Notes: generated from the sequence alone by a model not told the origin. A stretch of 64,000 nucleotides of DNA from Chryseobacterium taeanense (GCF_900099685.1 NZ_FNDW01000009.1:62001-126000), one strand, 5' to 3'. Positions 9,868-18,246 are shown, numbered from the stretch's first letter. Numbers and translations: made by a program.

Positions 9868-10260
9868 TTTTTTCATTGCCCTGTCAATTTGGAGCGTATG
9901 GTGGTAAAAGATGTAGACAAGGCTTTGCATTTATTTAAAAATTATTTCGGCTTCAGCATAATCGCAAACCGCAACAGCAAAATGGCAGTCTTGGAAAACA
10001 ACGATCAATTTGCCCTTGTGATCTGGGGACAGGTATTGAACAAAAAGGAAGATACCTGACTATCCCAAGAATTTCCATATCGGATTTTATCAGGAGGATG
10101 AGGAAGCTGTTTGGAATATGTACAGAAAGCTCAGGGAGAAAGAAAACTTACGATTTGAAGCAGAACCGAATCTATCAGAAATATTTTTAGTTTCTATTTC
10201 TATTTTGAAAATCTCATGATAGAGATCAGTGTGAATCCGTTTTCGGAAAGTATTGAATGA
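9868..10260 (+). pseudogene. Frameshifted VOC/glyoxalase-family gene
   Basis: The reading frame begins around ATG 9898 (or earlier at 9862) with a beta-alpha-beta VOC-like segment (MVVKDVDKALHLFKNYFGF, then KMAVLENNDQFALVIWG). It hits TGA at 10057-10059. The continuation (YPKNFHIGFYQEDEEAVWNM, a typical second half) is in another frame from 10061. Near 10190-10205 the frame shifts back and ends with FENLMIEISVNPFSESIE and TGA at 10258. Two compensating indels explain this, so the gene is inactive in its present form. It lies in a decayed stretch next to the transposase remnant. The family name is from overall pattern; the substrate is unknown. Confidence 0.65.
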
Positions 10261-10567
10261 TTTTTTGCTGACGAGCTATGAGATATGATCATCCCACAAA
10301 TCTTTCCATTGACTTAAATTGTTAAGGAAATGATAATATTCTTCAGTGTTCCAAGAAATAATTTTTGAGCCAAACTCGATCATATGGAAGATTAAGTGCC
10401 CCTGATGAAGCTAGTTCATTTTTTGATCAACAGTAAAATTCATAATTTAAGGTGAAGATACTAACGGTACCGTTAAAGTATATCAGTACCTTAGTATATT
10501 GAAATATACCAACCTAGAATAGAAAATCATGAAAGTATTCTTATATTATAACGATTCCTTAATCGGA
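10261..10567. other. Intergenic stretch with a 14-bp palindrome and a minus-strand ORF remnant
   Basis: A perfect palindrome TAACGGTACCGTTA lies at 10462-10475, near an AT-rich stretch, and could be an operator. A 35-codon minus-strand ORF (10276-10383) is preceded by in-frame homology-like sequence broken by stops; I do not recognise it and take it as decay. Confidence 0.35.
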
Positions 10568-11275
10568 TTAAAGGGTCTTCTTCCAGAATACACGTAATCT
10601 AATAATAGCAAAACATCCCGGGATCATCGGCAGAATGGCTGTCCACATCCCGGGAAAGTAGTATTTCCCCGTCGTCTTATAGTAGAAATTAGGCATGTTT
10701 TCGATGACAGATCCTTTAATTGAACCCGTGATGGGATGGGGGTTATGTGGAAAAAGATCAGGCGCAATTAATGGAAAAATAAAGTGCGTAAATTCAGCGA
10801 CACCAGGACCGATGAAAATAAACCAGGCTACAAATCCGGCAATCGGAATTCTGTAATATAAACCCAAGGAGGTCAGCGTATAAATGGTAGGTCCTACCAG
10901 TGCAAATACCATTAGGAAACTTTTTTCACTCCATGGAATTCCGAATAGGCGGCTCATTGCGGGAGCGAAACCCATCTGGTACTCTTCAATAATATGGATC
11001 TGCAATGCGGCTACCGTAAGAACAAAGAGTGGTAATATCAATGATGGACTGACAGGATTCCTTAGATAGGTCCTATGCCAGCAGAAAAATGCGATAATTG
11101 CTGAGCCGCCAACGATAATGACCGGTGGAAGTCCGATGGAAAAATATCCTGCTATCGGGGTAACAATGGTAATGACGACTACTAAAGCAACGCTGAGTTT
11201 TTGATTAAAGAATAATGGATGGATCATAGCGGTATGAATTTTTGGCCAAATTACAAATCCGCTTATAGCCTGCAT
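10568..11275 (-). CDS. HXXEE-motif integral membrane protein
   Basis: The 235-residue protein is strongly hydrophobic, with about six membrane segments. Residues HIIEEY around position 94 match the HxxEE motif that defines a small family of membrane proteins of unknown function; a second His-rich helix (EFTHFIF) follows. The start at 11275 is used because it is the first ATG; M17 is an alternative. It lies 19 bp downstream of the Crp-like regulator on the same strand, so the two are probably cotranscribed, and the regulator may control it. No reaction can be assigned. Confidence 0.65.
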   Translation of the reverse strand: MQAISGFVIWPKIHTAMIHPLFFNQKLSVALVVVITIVTPIAGYFSIGLPPVIIVGGSAIIAFFCWHRTYLRNPVSPSLILPLFVLTVAALQIHIIEEYQMGFAPAMSRLFGIPWSEKSFLMVFALVGPTIYTLTSLGLYYRIPIAGFVAWFIFIGPGVAEFTHFIFPLIAPDLFPHNPHPITGSIKGSVIENMPNFYYKTTGKYYFPGMWTAILPMIPGCFAIIRLRVFWKKTL

Positions 11276-11294
11276 TTATCAAATGATAAAATCG

Positions 11295-11882
11295 CTATTT
11301 TATCCTCCGAATCCTGCTCAAGGAAACTTGGGTAATTCCCAGATAGGAGGCAAGGTCGGCCAGACTGATCCGCTGTAGGAGATGCCCCTGATCTTTTAAA
11401 AATCTGTTATATGCAACAACTCCCGTTTCCTCCAGCGAATGGCCCACCCGGCTCATCATTTCAATAACTGCCATAGAAAGGAGCTTGCGGTAAAATGTTT
11501 CGATCTGATGATACTCCTGACATAATGTTTGAAGATCATTATGGAGAATATAGCTTACCGTAGAATCTTCCAGTGCTACAATATCGCAAACGGAAGGTTT
11601 TTGTTGAATAAAACTATCCAACACTGAAAACACATTGCCTTCCGAAAAGAAGCGCATCGTAAATTCCCGGCTGTCAGTAGTCAATAGGGTTTTTACAAGT
11701 CCGATATTTAAAAAGTATATTTTATTGCAGATCTTCCCTTCCTCTACAAGAATATCCCCTTTTTTATATGCTTGTTCTCTAATTTTAGAATGTAATGCAA
11801 TGCCGGCTTTTTCATCCAATCGGCAATGATGTTCTACGAATTGAAAAAAATCTGATGGTTTTGGATCGGTTGGTCTTATCAT
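11295..11882 (-). CDS. Crp/Fnr-family transcriptional regulator
   Basis: The 195-residue protein has a cyclic-nucleotide-binding-like beta roll (about residues 25-125, with EGKICNKIYFLNIGLVKTLL as landmark) and a C-terminal winged-helix segment (LADLASYLGITQVSLSRIRR) that carries the recognition helix. It lacks the Cys cluster of Fnr. The Arg of the cAMP phosphate-binding cassette is not obvious, so its effector is uncertain. It is the first gene of a two-gene operon with the HXXEE membrane protein. Similar short Crp-like regulators are common in Bacteroidota. Confidence 0.88.
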   Translation of the reverse strand: MIRPTDPKPSDFFQFVEHHCRLDEKAGIALHSKIREQAYKKGDILVEEGKICNKIYFLNIGLVKTLLTTDSREFTMRFFSEGNVFSVLDSFIQQKPSVCDIVALEDSTVSYILHNDLQTLCQEYHQIETFYRKLLSMAVIEMMSRVGHSLEETGVVAYNRFLKDQGHLLQRISLADLASYLGITQVSLSRIRRIK

Positions 11883-11951
11883 TTTGACAGATGTTTTATA
11901 TTTAAAAATAACTAATTTAATGATACTATTTAAAACGCTTTTTAAAAGATC

Positions 11952-12110
11952 ATGGTAATTTTAGGAAATGCAATTGCCAAACCTTCTTACAGAAAAGATG
12001 CGACAATAATAAAGAATGGTAACGGACAAGAGATCATGTATCGGTACGGATTTTGGTCTGTGCAAATAAAGCAGATCAATACCCTTGCTATTTATGAGCT
12101 CAGGATATGA
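11952..12110 (+). CDS. Small ORF of unknown function
   Basis: ATG at 11952 opens a 52-residue frame (starts MVILGNAIAKPSYRKDA, ends INTLAIYELRI). No family is recognised, no membrane segment or signal is visible and the context is a decayed region, so it may be a gene remnant rather than a working gene. Confidence 0.25.
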   Translation: MVILGNAIAKPSYRKDATIIKNGNGQEIMYRYGFWSVQIKQINTLAIYELRI

Positions 12111-12135
12111 TCACCATTAAACCAAGAACAATATT

Positions 12136-12552
12136 ATGAAAAAAGCATCATTGAAAACCATTGCAGAAAGAATGAAGAATCTCGATTTCTGTATGATGGT
12201 CACGCAGGACGAACAACAGGTCTCTTATTCAAGGCCTATGAGCAACAACGGTAAAGTTGAATATGACGGCGACTCCTGGTTCTTTTCCTATGAAGATAGT
12301 CATAAAGTCGAGCAGATTAAGGAAAATAAGCATGTCAATCTTATATACCAAACTGATGATATGTTATTTATCGAATGTACCGGTACCGGTGAAATTATAA
12401 AGGATAAGGACACACTTAAAGAAAAATGGGTTGAAGGCCTTGACCAATGGTTTCCGGAAGGCGTCGATACTCCAGGCATCTGTCTGATCAAAGTGCATGC
12501 AAGCAGGGTGCGATTCTGGCATAAAGAGGAAGAAGGTGAATACACTGCATAG
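12136..12552 (+). CDS. Pyridoxamine 5'-phosphate oxidase-like / general stress protein 26 family
   Basis: The 138-residue protein has the split-barrel pattern of the PNPOx-like FMN-binding fold: an N-terminal helix with AERMKNLDFCMMVT, then SYSRPMS, DGDSWFFSYEDSHKVEQIKEN and the C-terminal strand ASRVRFWHK. This matches the general stress protein 26 subgroup, which binds flavin and is linked to stress; the substrate is not known. It is a single gene followed by a strong terminator and precedes the recombinase-associated region. I am confident of the fold, not of the activity. Confidence 0.82.
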   Translation: MKKASLKTIAERMKNLDFCMMVTQDEQQVSYSRPMSNNGKVEYDGDSWFFSYEDSHKVEQIKENKHVNLIYQTDDMLFIECTGTGEIIKDKDTLKEKWVEGLDQWFPEGVDTPGICLIKVHASRVRFWHKEEEGEYTA

Positions 12553-12610
12553 TTGTAGGTTATTGTTTGTTTCCTGAAATGAAATAGAGAATAAAGGTAT
12601 TGAATAACAC

Positions 12611-12634
12611 AAATCCCGACATTGGTCGGGATTT
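12611..12634. terminator. Intrinsic terminator
   Basis: A perfect 10-bp stem AAATCCCGAC / GTCGGGATTT with a 4-nt loop follows the stress-protein gene. Confidence 0.85.
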
Positions 12635-12688
12635 GTTATGAAATTAAAATTTTAGTATGCTTTATCTAATCAGAGTCTCATATAGGAT

Positions 12689-13051
12689 TCAATCTCCACC
12701 GCCTACAATAGAATCCAAAAATGAAAAGGCTTCGCGGTTTTGTACGATCTGGTAATCTTTTCCGACTACGCCTAAAACGGTGTTATTGTCGGTACGGATA
12801 TTGGCAAAATAGTTGGGAACTTTCAATTCTGAATATATTATTTCGATTCCGCTATTGTTTTCTATAATTCCAGAAACTTTAGTAAATAAGGGAGATTTTT
12901 CGACTTGATAGTCAAGTCCTGCAAATTTGATAGCTTCTTTGCTTGTTGGATGTTCCTCTATGATCTGTCCTAAATTGTGCCATGGTTTTTCCTTAACACT
13001 GAAAAATGAATATTTCCCTGTTCTGTTGTTGAAATTTAAATTATGTGCCAT
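12689..13051 (-). pseudogene. Truncated DUF932 gene
   Basis: The 120-residue frame matches the N-terminal part of DUF932 proteins from mobile elements (KYSFFSVKEKPWHNLG, then VVGKDYQIVQNREAFSFLD). Family members are usually over 300 residues. The frame ends at TGA in the segment SIVGGGD-stop. Directly after it the same frame reads I-L-Y-E-T, as expected for an intact protein with Gly at the stop position, so GGA to TGA is likely. Only a few more codons survive, so the 3' part was also lost. It is 39 bp downstream of ssb on the same strand, a pairing often seen in Bacteroidota integrative elements. Confidence 0.7.
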
Positions 13052-13090
13052 GATGATAATATTTAATTGTTAAAAATCTTGTTTATCGTT

Positions 13091-13507
13091 TTAGAATGGG
13101 ATATCATCATCTTCCTCACCTTTTTGAGGAGCAGAATTCGAAATTTCCTTCCGAGGTGTATTTTTCGATTCAGTAGACTTGTTTTCAGTACTACTACTAC
13201 TACTACTACTATGAACTTTGATCTGTGAGGTGTGGAAATTAAGCCCTGCATGGGCTTCTCCGTCTTTTCCTATCCATGCGCTTGTATAAGCTCTACCGCT
13301 TAACTCAACTAATGTTCCTTTGGTGAGGATTTCCGCTACTTTTGGAGAAATCCAATAAGCACATTCAAAATAGGTCGTCTGTTCGATTCGTTCGCCTTGC
13401 TTATTGCGATAGTTGTCATTGGTAGCAATAGAGAAATTGACAACTTGTTTTTTGTTTGACAGGGTACGGACTTCCGCATCTCTTGTCAGTCTTCCGATAA
13501 TGTTCAT
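13091..13507 (-). CDS. ssb: Single-stranded DNA-binding protein (mobile-element type)
   Basis: The 138-residue protein starts with the OB-fold segment MNIIGRLTRDAEVR and carries TYFECAYW and LVELSGRAYTSAWI. A serine-rich linker (seven Ser from an AGT-type triplet run near 13189-13211) is followed by the acidic tip EEDDDIPF, the known docking site for SSB partners. The sequence is complete. Its position next to a truncated DUF932 gene and near a serine recombinase indicates an element-encoded copy rather than the main chromosomal one (inference). The triplet run can vary in length without breaking the frame. Confidence 0.93.
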   Translation of the reverse strand: MNIIGRLTRDAEVRTLSNKKQVVNFSIATNDNYRNKQGERIEQTTYFECAYWISPKVAEILTKGTLVELSGRAYTSAWIGKDGEAHAGLNFHTSQIKVHSSSSSSSTENKSTESKNTPRKEISNSAPQKGEEDDDIPF

Positions 13508-14095
13508 AATTGCTTATTTTAAGATTGTACATTTTGATTTGTTTTCAATCTCTTCTCCGTTCTTGCTCTTGAAAGCCTTTCAGGCTTCGCTGAATATTTT
13601 TCAAAAGAAAAACTGGAAAAAAGAAAGCAGATATGAAGTGTTGACAATAAGTAAAAGCCAAAAGGAAACGGAATAATTGGAGGGTACCTTTAGGGAGGAA
13701 GCCGTTTATGCCGTAGTGTTTTGGTGGGATAAGATGACGGCTGACAACAATACCTTAGCTGCCTTCTTGCCGGTTTTATTATGGAAAATGTTAAGTCTAA
13801 TAACGGTCAATAACCTGCTTTTTTATATGAATTGAATGTTTAATTTCAACATTTTTGATTTTATTTGTAAATTAGTTTAAGCTAAGAATGATGAATTTCT
13901 TTGCATTAATTTTCTCTTGTTGCACTTAAAAATAAATTTTAAACGTAATCACATCTTTTGTAAACAGAAATTTTTCTACTATGATAGTAAATGTTAAGTA
14001 TTTCGTTTGATTTCACTTTTTTTTAAGCTTCACACATTTATATTTAAAGCCAAATGCAACAGAAAAGTGTCTGGATTTACTTTTAGAACACTTGT
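13508..14095. other. Non-coding stretch upstream of ssb
   Basis: No credible gene is seen. Part of it (about 13680-13800) is noticeably richer in GC than the flanking DNA, possibly an old remnant. The rest is AT-rich and should hold the divergent promoters of ssb and of the recombinase operon, although I found no clear TAnnTTTG match. Confidence 0.4.
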
Positions 14096-14122
14096 CCAAT
14101 ACTTTTATTAAAAAAGTATTGG
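14096..14122 (+). promoter_or_regulatory. Perfect inverted repeat abutting a start codon
   Basis: CCAATACTTTT and AAAAGTATTGG (11-bp arms, 5-nt loop) end one base before the ATG at 14124. A second pair, AAGTGT / ACACTT, lies just upstream. It could be an operator or an RNA hairpin that limits translation of the small ORF and recombinase. Confidence 0.55.
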
Positions 14123-14123
14123 C

Positions 14124-14285
14124 ATGGAGAAGAAAGTTGAAATTAGTAACATTACGGTAGATGAAATTATCAAAATATTTAAAGAAGAGGAGAGAGTTGA
14201 ACTAACTATTGCGGATGCGGAACTGATTGTAGAATTTCTAAAAATGCTAGCAACAATTACGATAAAGCGTTTTTTAGATGAATAA
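14124..14285 (+). CDS. Small acidic helical protein preceding recombinase
   Basis: ATG 14124 opens a 53-residue protein (MEKKVEISNITVDEII at the N-terminus, then EEERVELTIADAELIVEFLKM) that is predicted helical and acidic. It ends 17 bp before the serine recombinase and should be cotranscribed. I do not recognise a family. A small gene in this place could be a recombination directionality factor or a regulator; this is only inference from position. Confidence 0.55.
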   Translation: MEKKVEISNITVDEIIKIFKEEERVELTIADAELIVEFLKMLATITIKRFLDE

Positions 14286-14302
14286 CATTTTAAGATTTAT
14301 AT

Positions 14303-15877
14303 ATGAAAAAAGCTGATTTATATATTCGTGTGTCAACTGACGAGCAGGCAGATAAGGGCTATTCGCAAAGAGATCAGGAAGAGCGATTAAAACGTTACTG
14401 TGAAAACAATAATATTAAAGTAGGTCAAATAATCTATGAAGATTATTCCGCAAAGACCTTTAACAGGCCAGAGTGGATCAAACTACTGGATACGCTAAAG
14501 AGAAAAAGCTCAAAAACCAATCTACTGCTCTTTACAAAATGGGATCGCTTCAGCAGGAACGCTGGAGATGCTTATCAAATGATTAATATACTTAGGAAAA
14601 TTAGCGTGGAACCACAGGCTATTGAGCAACCATTAGATCTTTCAATTCCCGAAAATAAAATGATGTTGGCGATCTATCTTGCTGCTCCTGAAGTCGAAAA
14701 CGACAGGCGCGCTTTGAACACATATTATGGAATGCGTCGTGCAAAAAAAGAAGGCAGATTAATGGGAAGGGCACCTTACGGTTATATTAATAGAATTACG
14801 GAGAAAGGGGAAAAGTATGTGACGCCGAAGGAACCGGAAGCTTCTAATATGCAATGGGCATTTAACGAGATGGCCAGAGGAGTATATTCAGCGAGCCAAA
14901 TTATGGATATGATGAACAGGAAGGAAGGAAAATCAGTTAAAATAAGTGCCTTTCTCGCAAGTTTACGCAATACGGCATATTGTGGAAAAATTTACGTGGA
15001 GCAATTCAATGAAGAGGAGGCTCATTTTGTTAAAAGTATTCATGAACCTCTGATTAGTGAAGAACTATTCGAAAAAGTTCAATGTATAATGGATGGAAAC
15101 GTGAATCCAGCCAGACCCAATGTAAAAGTATTGTCCGACGATAATTTACCTTTGCGAGGTTTTCTAGTTTGCCCGGAATGTGGTCATTTGGTTACCGGCA
15201 GTGCATCTACGGGACGTTCCGGAAATAAATATTATTACTACCATTGCCAGTCACCGTGTTCATACCGTTACAGATCTGAGATTTTAAATTCTAAATTTTT
15301 AGAGATATTACAGTCATTGGAAATGCGTGCATCTATAAAAAATTATTTGAAAAAGGTGCTGAAGCAAAATTTTGAAAAATTTATTAATAATCCCCAAAGA
15401 GAAAGGAAAGCAATTCTATTAGAAATAGATCGTTTAAACAGCAGATTGAAACAGGCAAGAAATAAACTGATGCAGGAGGTAATTGATGATGAAGATTATC
15501 TTGAAATTAAAATAGATTGTAAGGTACAAATTGAAAAGCTCGAAGCTAAGTTAACTAAAGGAAAAGATAATAAGAAAACAGATTTTCCAAAACTACTAGA
15601 CGAAGCATTATCGAACCTAGTAGACCTTGCGAAAGTCTATACTGATGGGGATATTGACGTAAAACGTAAGATCATTGGTTCGATATTTCCTGAAAAATTG
15701 CAATTTTCAAAAAATCATTATCGAACCACCCGACCTAATGTTATACTCTCTTATATATATCAGATAAACAATGAGTTAGGAGCGAAAAAAAACCGGAAAG
15801 AAAGTGAATTATCACCTCTTTCCGGTTTTGTACCCAGGACCGGGATCGAACCGGTACTCCTAAGAACTGGTGTTTGA
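14303..15877 (+). CDS. Large serine recombinase of an integrated element
   Basis: The 524-residue protein has a resolvase domain (YIRVSTDEQ with nucleophile S11, later KWDRFSRN), a Recombinase domain (about residues 155-270), a zinc-ribbon-like segment CPECGH followed by later Cys residues (near 288-320) and a coiled coil (about 365-425). This is the standard layout of large serine integrases. The last residues (from about SGFVPRTG) are read from DNA antisense to a tRNA-Leu gene and its terminator, so the C-terminus in the integrated state is partly chromosomal. The element-chromosome junction is therefore near 15780-15790. The activity seems intact; the other end of the element was not found. 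Confidence 0.92.
   Translation: MKKADLYIRVSTDEQADKGYSQRDQEERLKRYCENNNIKVGQIIYEDYSAKTFNRPEWIKLLDTLKRKSSKTNLLLFTKWDRFSRNAGDAYQMINILRKISVEPQAIEQPLDLSIPENKMMLAIYLAAPEVENDRRALNTYYGMRRAKKEGRLMGRAPYGYINRITEKGEKYVTPKEPEASNMQWAFNEMARGVYSASQIMDMMNRKEGKSVKISAFLASLRNTAYCGKIYVEQFNEEEAHFVKSIHEPLISEELFEKVQCIMDGNVNPARPNVKVLSDDNLPLRGFLVCPECGHLVTGSASTGRSGNKYYYYHCQSPCSYRYRSEILNSKFLEILQSLEMRASIKNYLKKVLKQNFEKFINNPQRERKAILLEIDRLNSRLKQARNKLMQEVIDDEDYLEIKIDCKVQIEKLEAKLTKGKDNKKTDFPKLLDEALSNLVDLAKVYTDGDIDVKRKIIGSIFPEKLQFSKNHYRTTRPNVILSYIYQINNELGAKKNRKESELSPLSGFVPRTGIEPVLLRTGV
15790..15828 (-). terminator. Terminator of tRNA-Leu
   Basis: AAACCGGAAAG / CTTTCCGGTTT pairs (11 bp) and, read on the minus strand, is followed by a run of eight T. 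It lies 2 bp past the tRNA 3' end and inside the recombinase reading frame of the other strand. Confidence 0.85.
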
Positions 15878-15910
15878 GACCAGCGCGTCTACCAATTCCG
15901 CCACCTGGGC
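15831..15910 (-). tRNA. tRNA-Leu (anticodon CAA)
   Basis: Read on the minus strand, the acceptor GCCCAGG pairs with CCTGGGT (one G-U), the D arm is GCG...CGC, the anticodon stem CTGGT/ACCAG carries loop CTCAAAC with anticodon CAA, a variable arm of 11 nt follows and the T arm is ACCGG-TTCGATC-CCGGT. CCA is not encoded. The recombinase ORF overlaps it on the opposite strand. Confidence 0.95.
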
Positions 15911-15985
15911 CAGTGTTACCTTGTTTGAATCGGTGTGCAAATATAGAAACTTTTTACGAATTCCGAAAAAATATTAAGAAAAAAA

Positions 15986-16753
15986 TTAAAAAATTATTTC
16001 TAATCCATCGTAAGCAAGGTGCATCCCGGATGGAAGTTGTTTGTCTTCAATATCATGCAGTCCCAAATGATGGCTGATGTGTGTTAAAAATAATTTTTTA
16101 GGTTTTAGTTCCTCAAATAATCTTATCACATCAGGCAAGATGAAATGAGCAGGATGTGGATCAGATTTCCTGATACAGTTTAAAATTAATACGTCCAAAT
16201 TCTTGAGTTTTTCTTTTTCAGCGTCAGAAATAAAACCGGCATCGGTAATATAGGCAAGCTTTTTAAATTTATAACCAAAAATGGTAATCTTAAAATGAAC
16301 GACCTCAATTGGTGTAATTTCAGTATCAAATACAGTAAATGGTTCATTTTCAATTTCATGAAGCTCAAAGGTAGGAGCTCCGGGGTATTTTTCATCTGCA
16401 AAAGCGTAAGGAAATCGTTTTTTTACCTCATTTCCTACTCTTGATTGGCAGTAAATAGGTACATCATTTCCACTTTTGAAAATGAGAGGCCGCATATCGT
16501 CAAGACCAATTACATGATCGTTGTGTTCATGGGTAAGGAGTGTAATATCAACTGTATTTTCTTTGTTTACAAGCATTTGTTGCCTGAAGTCGGGACCACA
16601 ATCAATCAATATTTTTTTGCCTTCATCGGTGGTTATCATAGCAGAAGATCTTAGACGCTTGTCTTTGGGATTTTCTGATTTGCATACCTCGCAGGTGCAG
16701 CCAATCACGGGTACACCCTGGGAAGTTCCCGTTCCTAAAAATTTCAACTTCAT
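15986..16753 (-). CDS. PhnP-like metallo-beta-lactamase-fold hydrolase
   Basis: The 255-residue protein begins FLGTGTSQGVP and has Cys-x-Cys-x2-Cys at about 19-24, the metal motif H75-x-H-x-D79-H80 (THEHNDHVIGLDD), a later YITDAGF and LTHISHHLG. These features match the PhnP subgroup of MBL-fold phosphodiesterases, in which the N-terminal Cys cluster holds an extra zinc. PhnP itself acts on cyclic ribose phosphate, but no phn genes are nearby, so the substrate here is unknown. The neighbours are the tRNA-Leu and a divergent conserved gene. Confidence 0.88.
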   Translation of the reverse strand: MKLKFLGTGTSQGVPVIGCTCEVCKSENPKDKRLRSSAMITTDEGKKILIDCGPDFRQQMLVNKENTVDITLLTHEHNDHVIGLDDMRPLIFKSGNDVPIYCQSRVGNEVKKRFPYAFADEKYPGAPTFELHEIENEPFTVFDTEITPIEVVHFKITIFGYKFKKLAYITDAGFISDAEKEKLKNLDVLILNCIRKSDPHPAHFILPDVIRLFEELKPKKLFLTHISHHLGLHDIEDKQLPSGMHLAYDGLEIIF

Positions 16754-16806
16754 TTCTTTTGAGGTTGTTTTAATTTTGGTAAATTTACGAAAAATTTAAT
16801 GTCCTA

Positions 16807-18234
16807 ATGTATCAGAAACTAACTCCTAAACAAAAAGCATTAACAATTAATCTAGATCCTACTATTTATGGTACTTTCGCAGAAATTGGAGCAGGGCAGG
16901 AGACTGTTCGACACTTTTTTAGAGCAGGGGGGGCTTCCGGTACAATCGCTAAGGCAATGTCTGCTTACGACAAAGATTTTAGTGATGCGATCTATGGAAA
17001 AGAGGTAAAAAACAGATACGTCACCCAAAACAGGCTGCGAAAAATGCTTCGTTATGAAGTAGCTTTGATTGAAGAGCGGATTTCCAGAGAAAACAACCCG
17101 AACAGAAAGTTTTTTTCTTACGCAAATACCGTTACGACAATTAATTTCGATAAAACAGTTAAAGGTCACGGCTGGGTAGGAATCCGTTTTCAGGTAAAGG
17201 AAAATGAAGATTACAATGAAATTGTTATTCACGTAAAATTTAAAGAAAATGATGCCACGTTACAACAGGAAACTTTAGGAAATCTTGGGGTAAACCTTAT
17301 TTTCGGGGCATTTCATTATTACGATAATCCTCGAAATTTAATTGAATCTCTATACGATGATGTTGCTAAAGACAATCTTGAAATTGATATGATTGATTTC
17401 AGCGGACCTGCGTTTTCTTATGTTGATAACAGGCTGATGTCTTTGCAATTGGTTAAAAATGGAATGACAGATGCGGTGATCTTTAATTCCGAAGGAAACA
17501 ATATGCTTCCTGCAGATATTTTATACAAGAAAAATATTTTTGCCGTAAGAGGAAGTTTTCGCCCGGTGACTAAAGTGAATATTGATATGCTGAAGAACGG
17601 TCTTGAGATGTTCCAGAAAGATGCAATCTGTACACCTGATGAAATTGAAGTTCTGATTGAGATTACTATTTCGAATCTTCGTGCAGACGGCGATATTGAT
17701 GAACGGGATTTCCTTGACAGAGTTGATGTGCTGGCTAAGCTGGGATATACGGTAATTATTTCAAATTATTCGGAGTATTACAGGCTTATTGATTATTTTG
17801 CCTCATACACAAGCGGAAACATCGGCGTTGCTATGGGGGTAAATAATCTCCTCATGGTTTTCGATGAAAAATATTACAAAAATCTTTCTGGAGGAATCCT
17901 GGAAGCATTCGGTAAGTTTTTCCGAAATGGAATGCAGGTATATTTATATCCTTATAAAGATCCTGAAACACATGAATTGCTGGATTCTTCCACATTAAAA
18001 GTAGAAGAAAATCTGAAAGAGCTGTATAAATATTTCAAGCACAACGAACGTATTGTAGATATTACGAATTATAATCCGGAGTTTTTGGAAATTTATTCAA
18101 GAGATATTCTGAAGAAAATCGCATGCAATATAAAAGGCTGGGAAACACAGGTTCCGGAAGGTGTGGCGGAAATGATTAAAGAACGTGGAATGTTCGGTTA
18201 CAAAGAAGAACTTTCACTAAAACAATTTTCTTAA
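16807..18234 (+). CDS. Conserved cytoplasmic protein, often labelled 'TonB-dependent receptor'
   Basis: The 475-residue protein starts LTPKQKALTINLDPTIYGTF and includes IGAGQETVRHFFRAGGASGT, a highly conserved N-terminal block as I recall the family. It has no signal peptide, TonB box or barrel strands, so the database label 'TonB-dependent receptor' that I remember for close relatives cannot be right. It is soluble and mixed alpha/beta, with no catalytic motif I can name. It is 12 bp upstream of the fRMsr gene and probably cotranscribed. A -7-like TAATTTTG lies at 16771-16778. The function is unknown. Confidence 0.7.
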   Translation: MYQKLTPKQKALTINLDPTIYGTFAEIGAGQETVRHFFRAGGASGTIAKAMSAYDKDFSDAIYGKEVKNRYVTQNRLRKMLRYEVALIEERISRENNPNRKFFSYANTVTTINFDKTVKGHGWVGIRFQVKENEDYNEIVIHVKFKENDATLQQETLGNLGVNLIFGAFHYYDNPRNLIESLYDDVAKDNLEIDMIDFSGPAFSYVDNRLMSLQLVKNGMTDAVIFNSEGNNMLPADILYKKNIFAVRGSFRPVTKVNIDMLKNGLEMFQKDAICTPDEIEVLIEITISNLRADGDIDERDFLDRVDVLAKLGYTVIISNYSEYYRLIDYFASYTSGNIGVAMGVNNLLMVFDEKYYKNLSGGILEAFGKFFRNGMQVYLYPYKDPETHELLDSSTLKVEENLKELYKYFKHNERIVDITNYNPEFLEIYSRDILKKIACNIKGWETQVPEGVAEMIKERGMFGYKEELSLKQFS

Positions 18235-18246
18235 AAATAATATTAA

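Noticed and set aside
13189..13213. Triplet run in ssb as a phase-variation switch
   Set aside because: Changes in triplet number keep the frame and alter only the serine linker, so no on/off effect is expected.
13413..13676. 87-codon plus-strand ORF
   Set aside because: Half of it is antisense to ssb, and the rest has no family resemblance or start signal.
15831..15910. Second copy of the tRNA-Leu 3' end as the other attachment site
   Set aside because: I looked for the tRNA 3' segment on the left side of the accessory region (9.2-14 kb) and found none, so the element's far end cannot be set.
15874..16077. 67-codon plus-strand ORF over the tRNA
   Set aside because: It is antisense to the tRNA-Leu and to the end of the PhnP-like gene.
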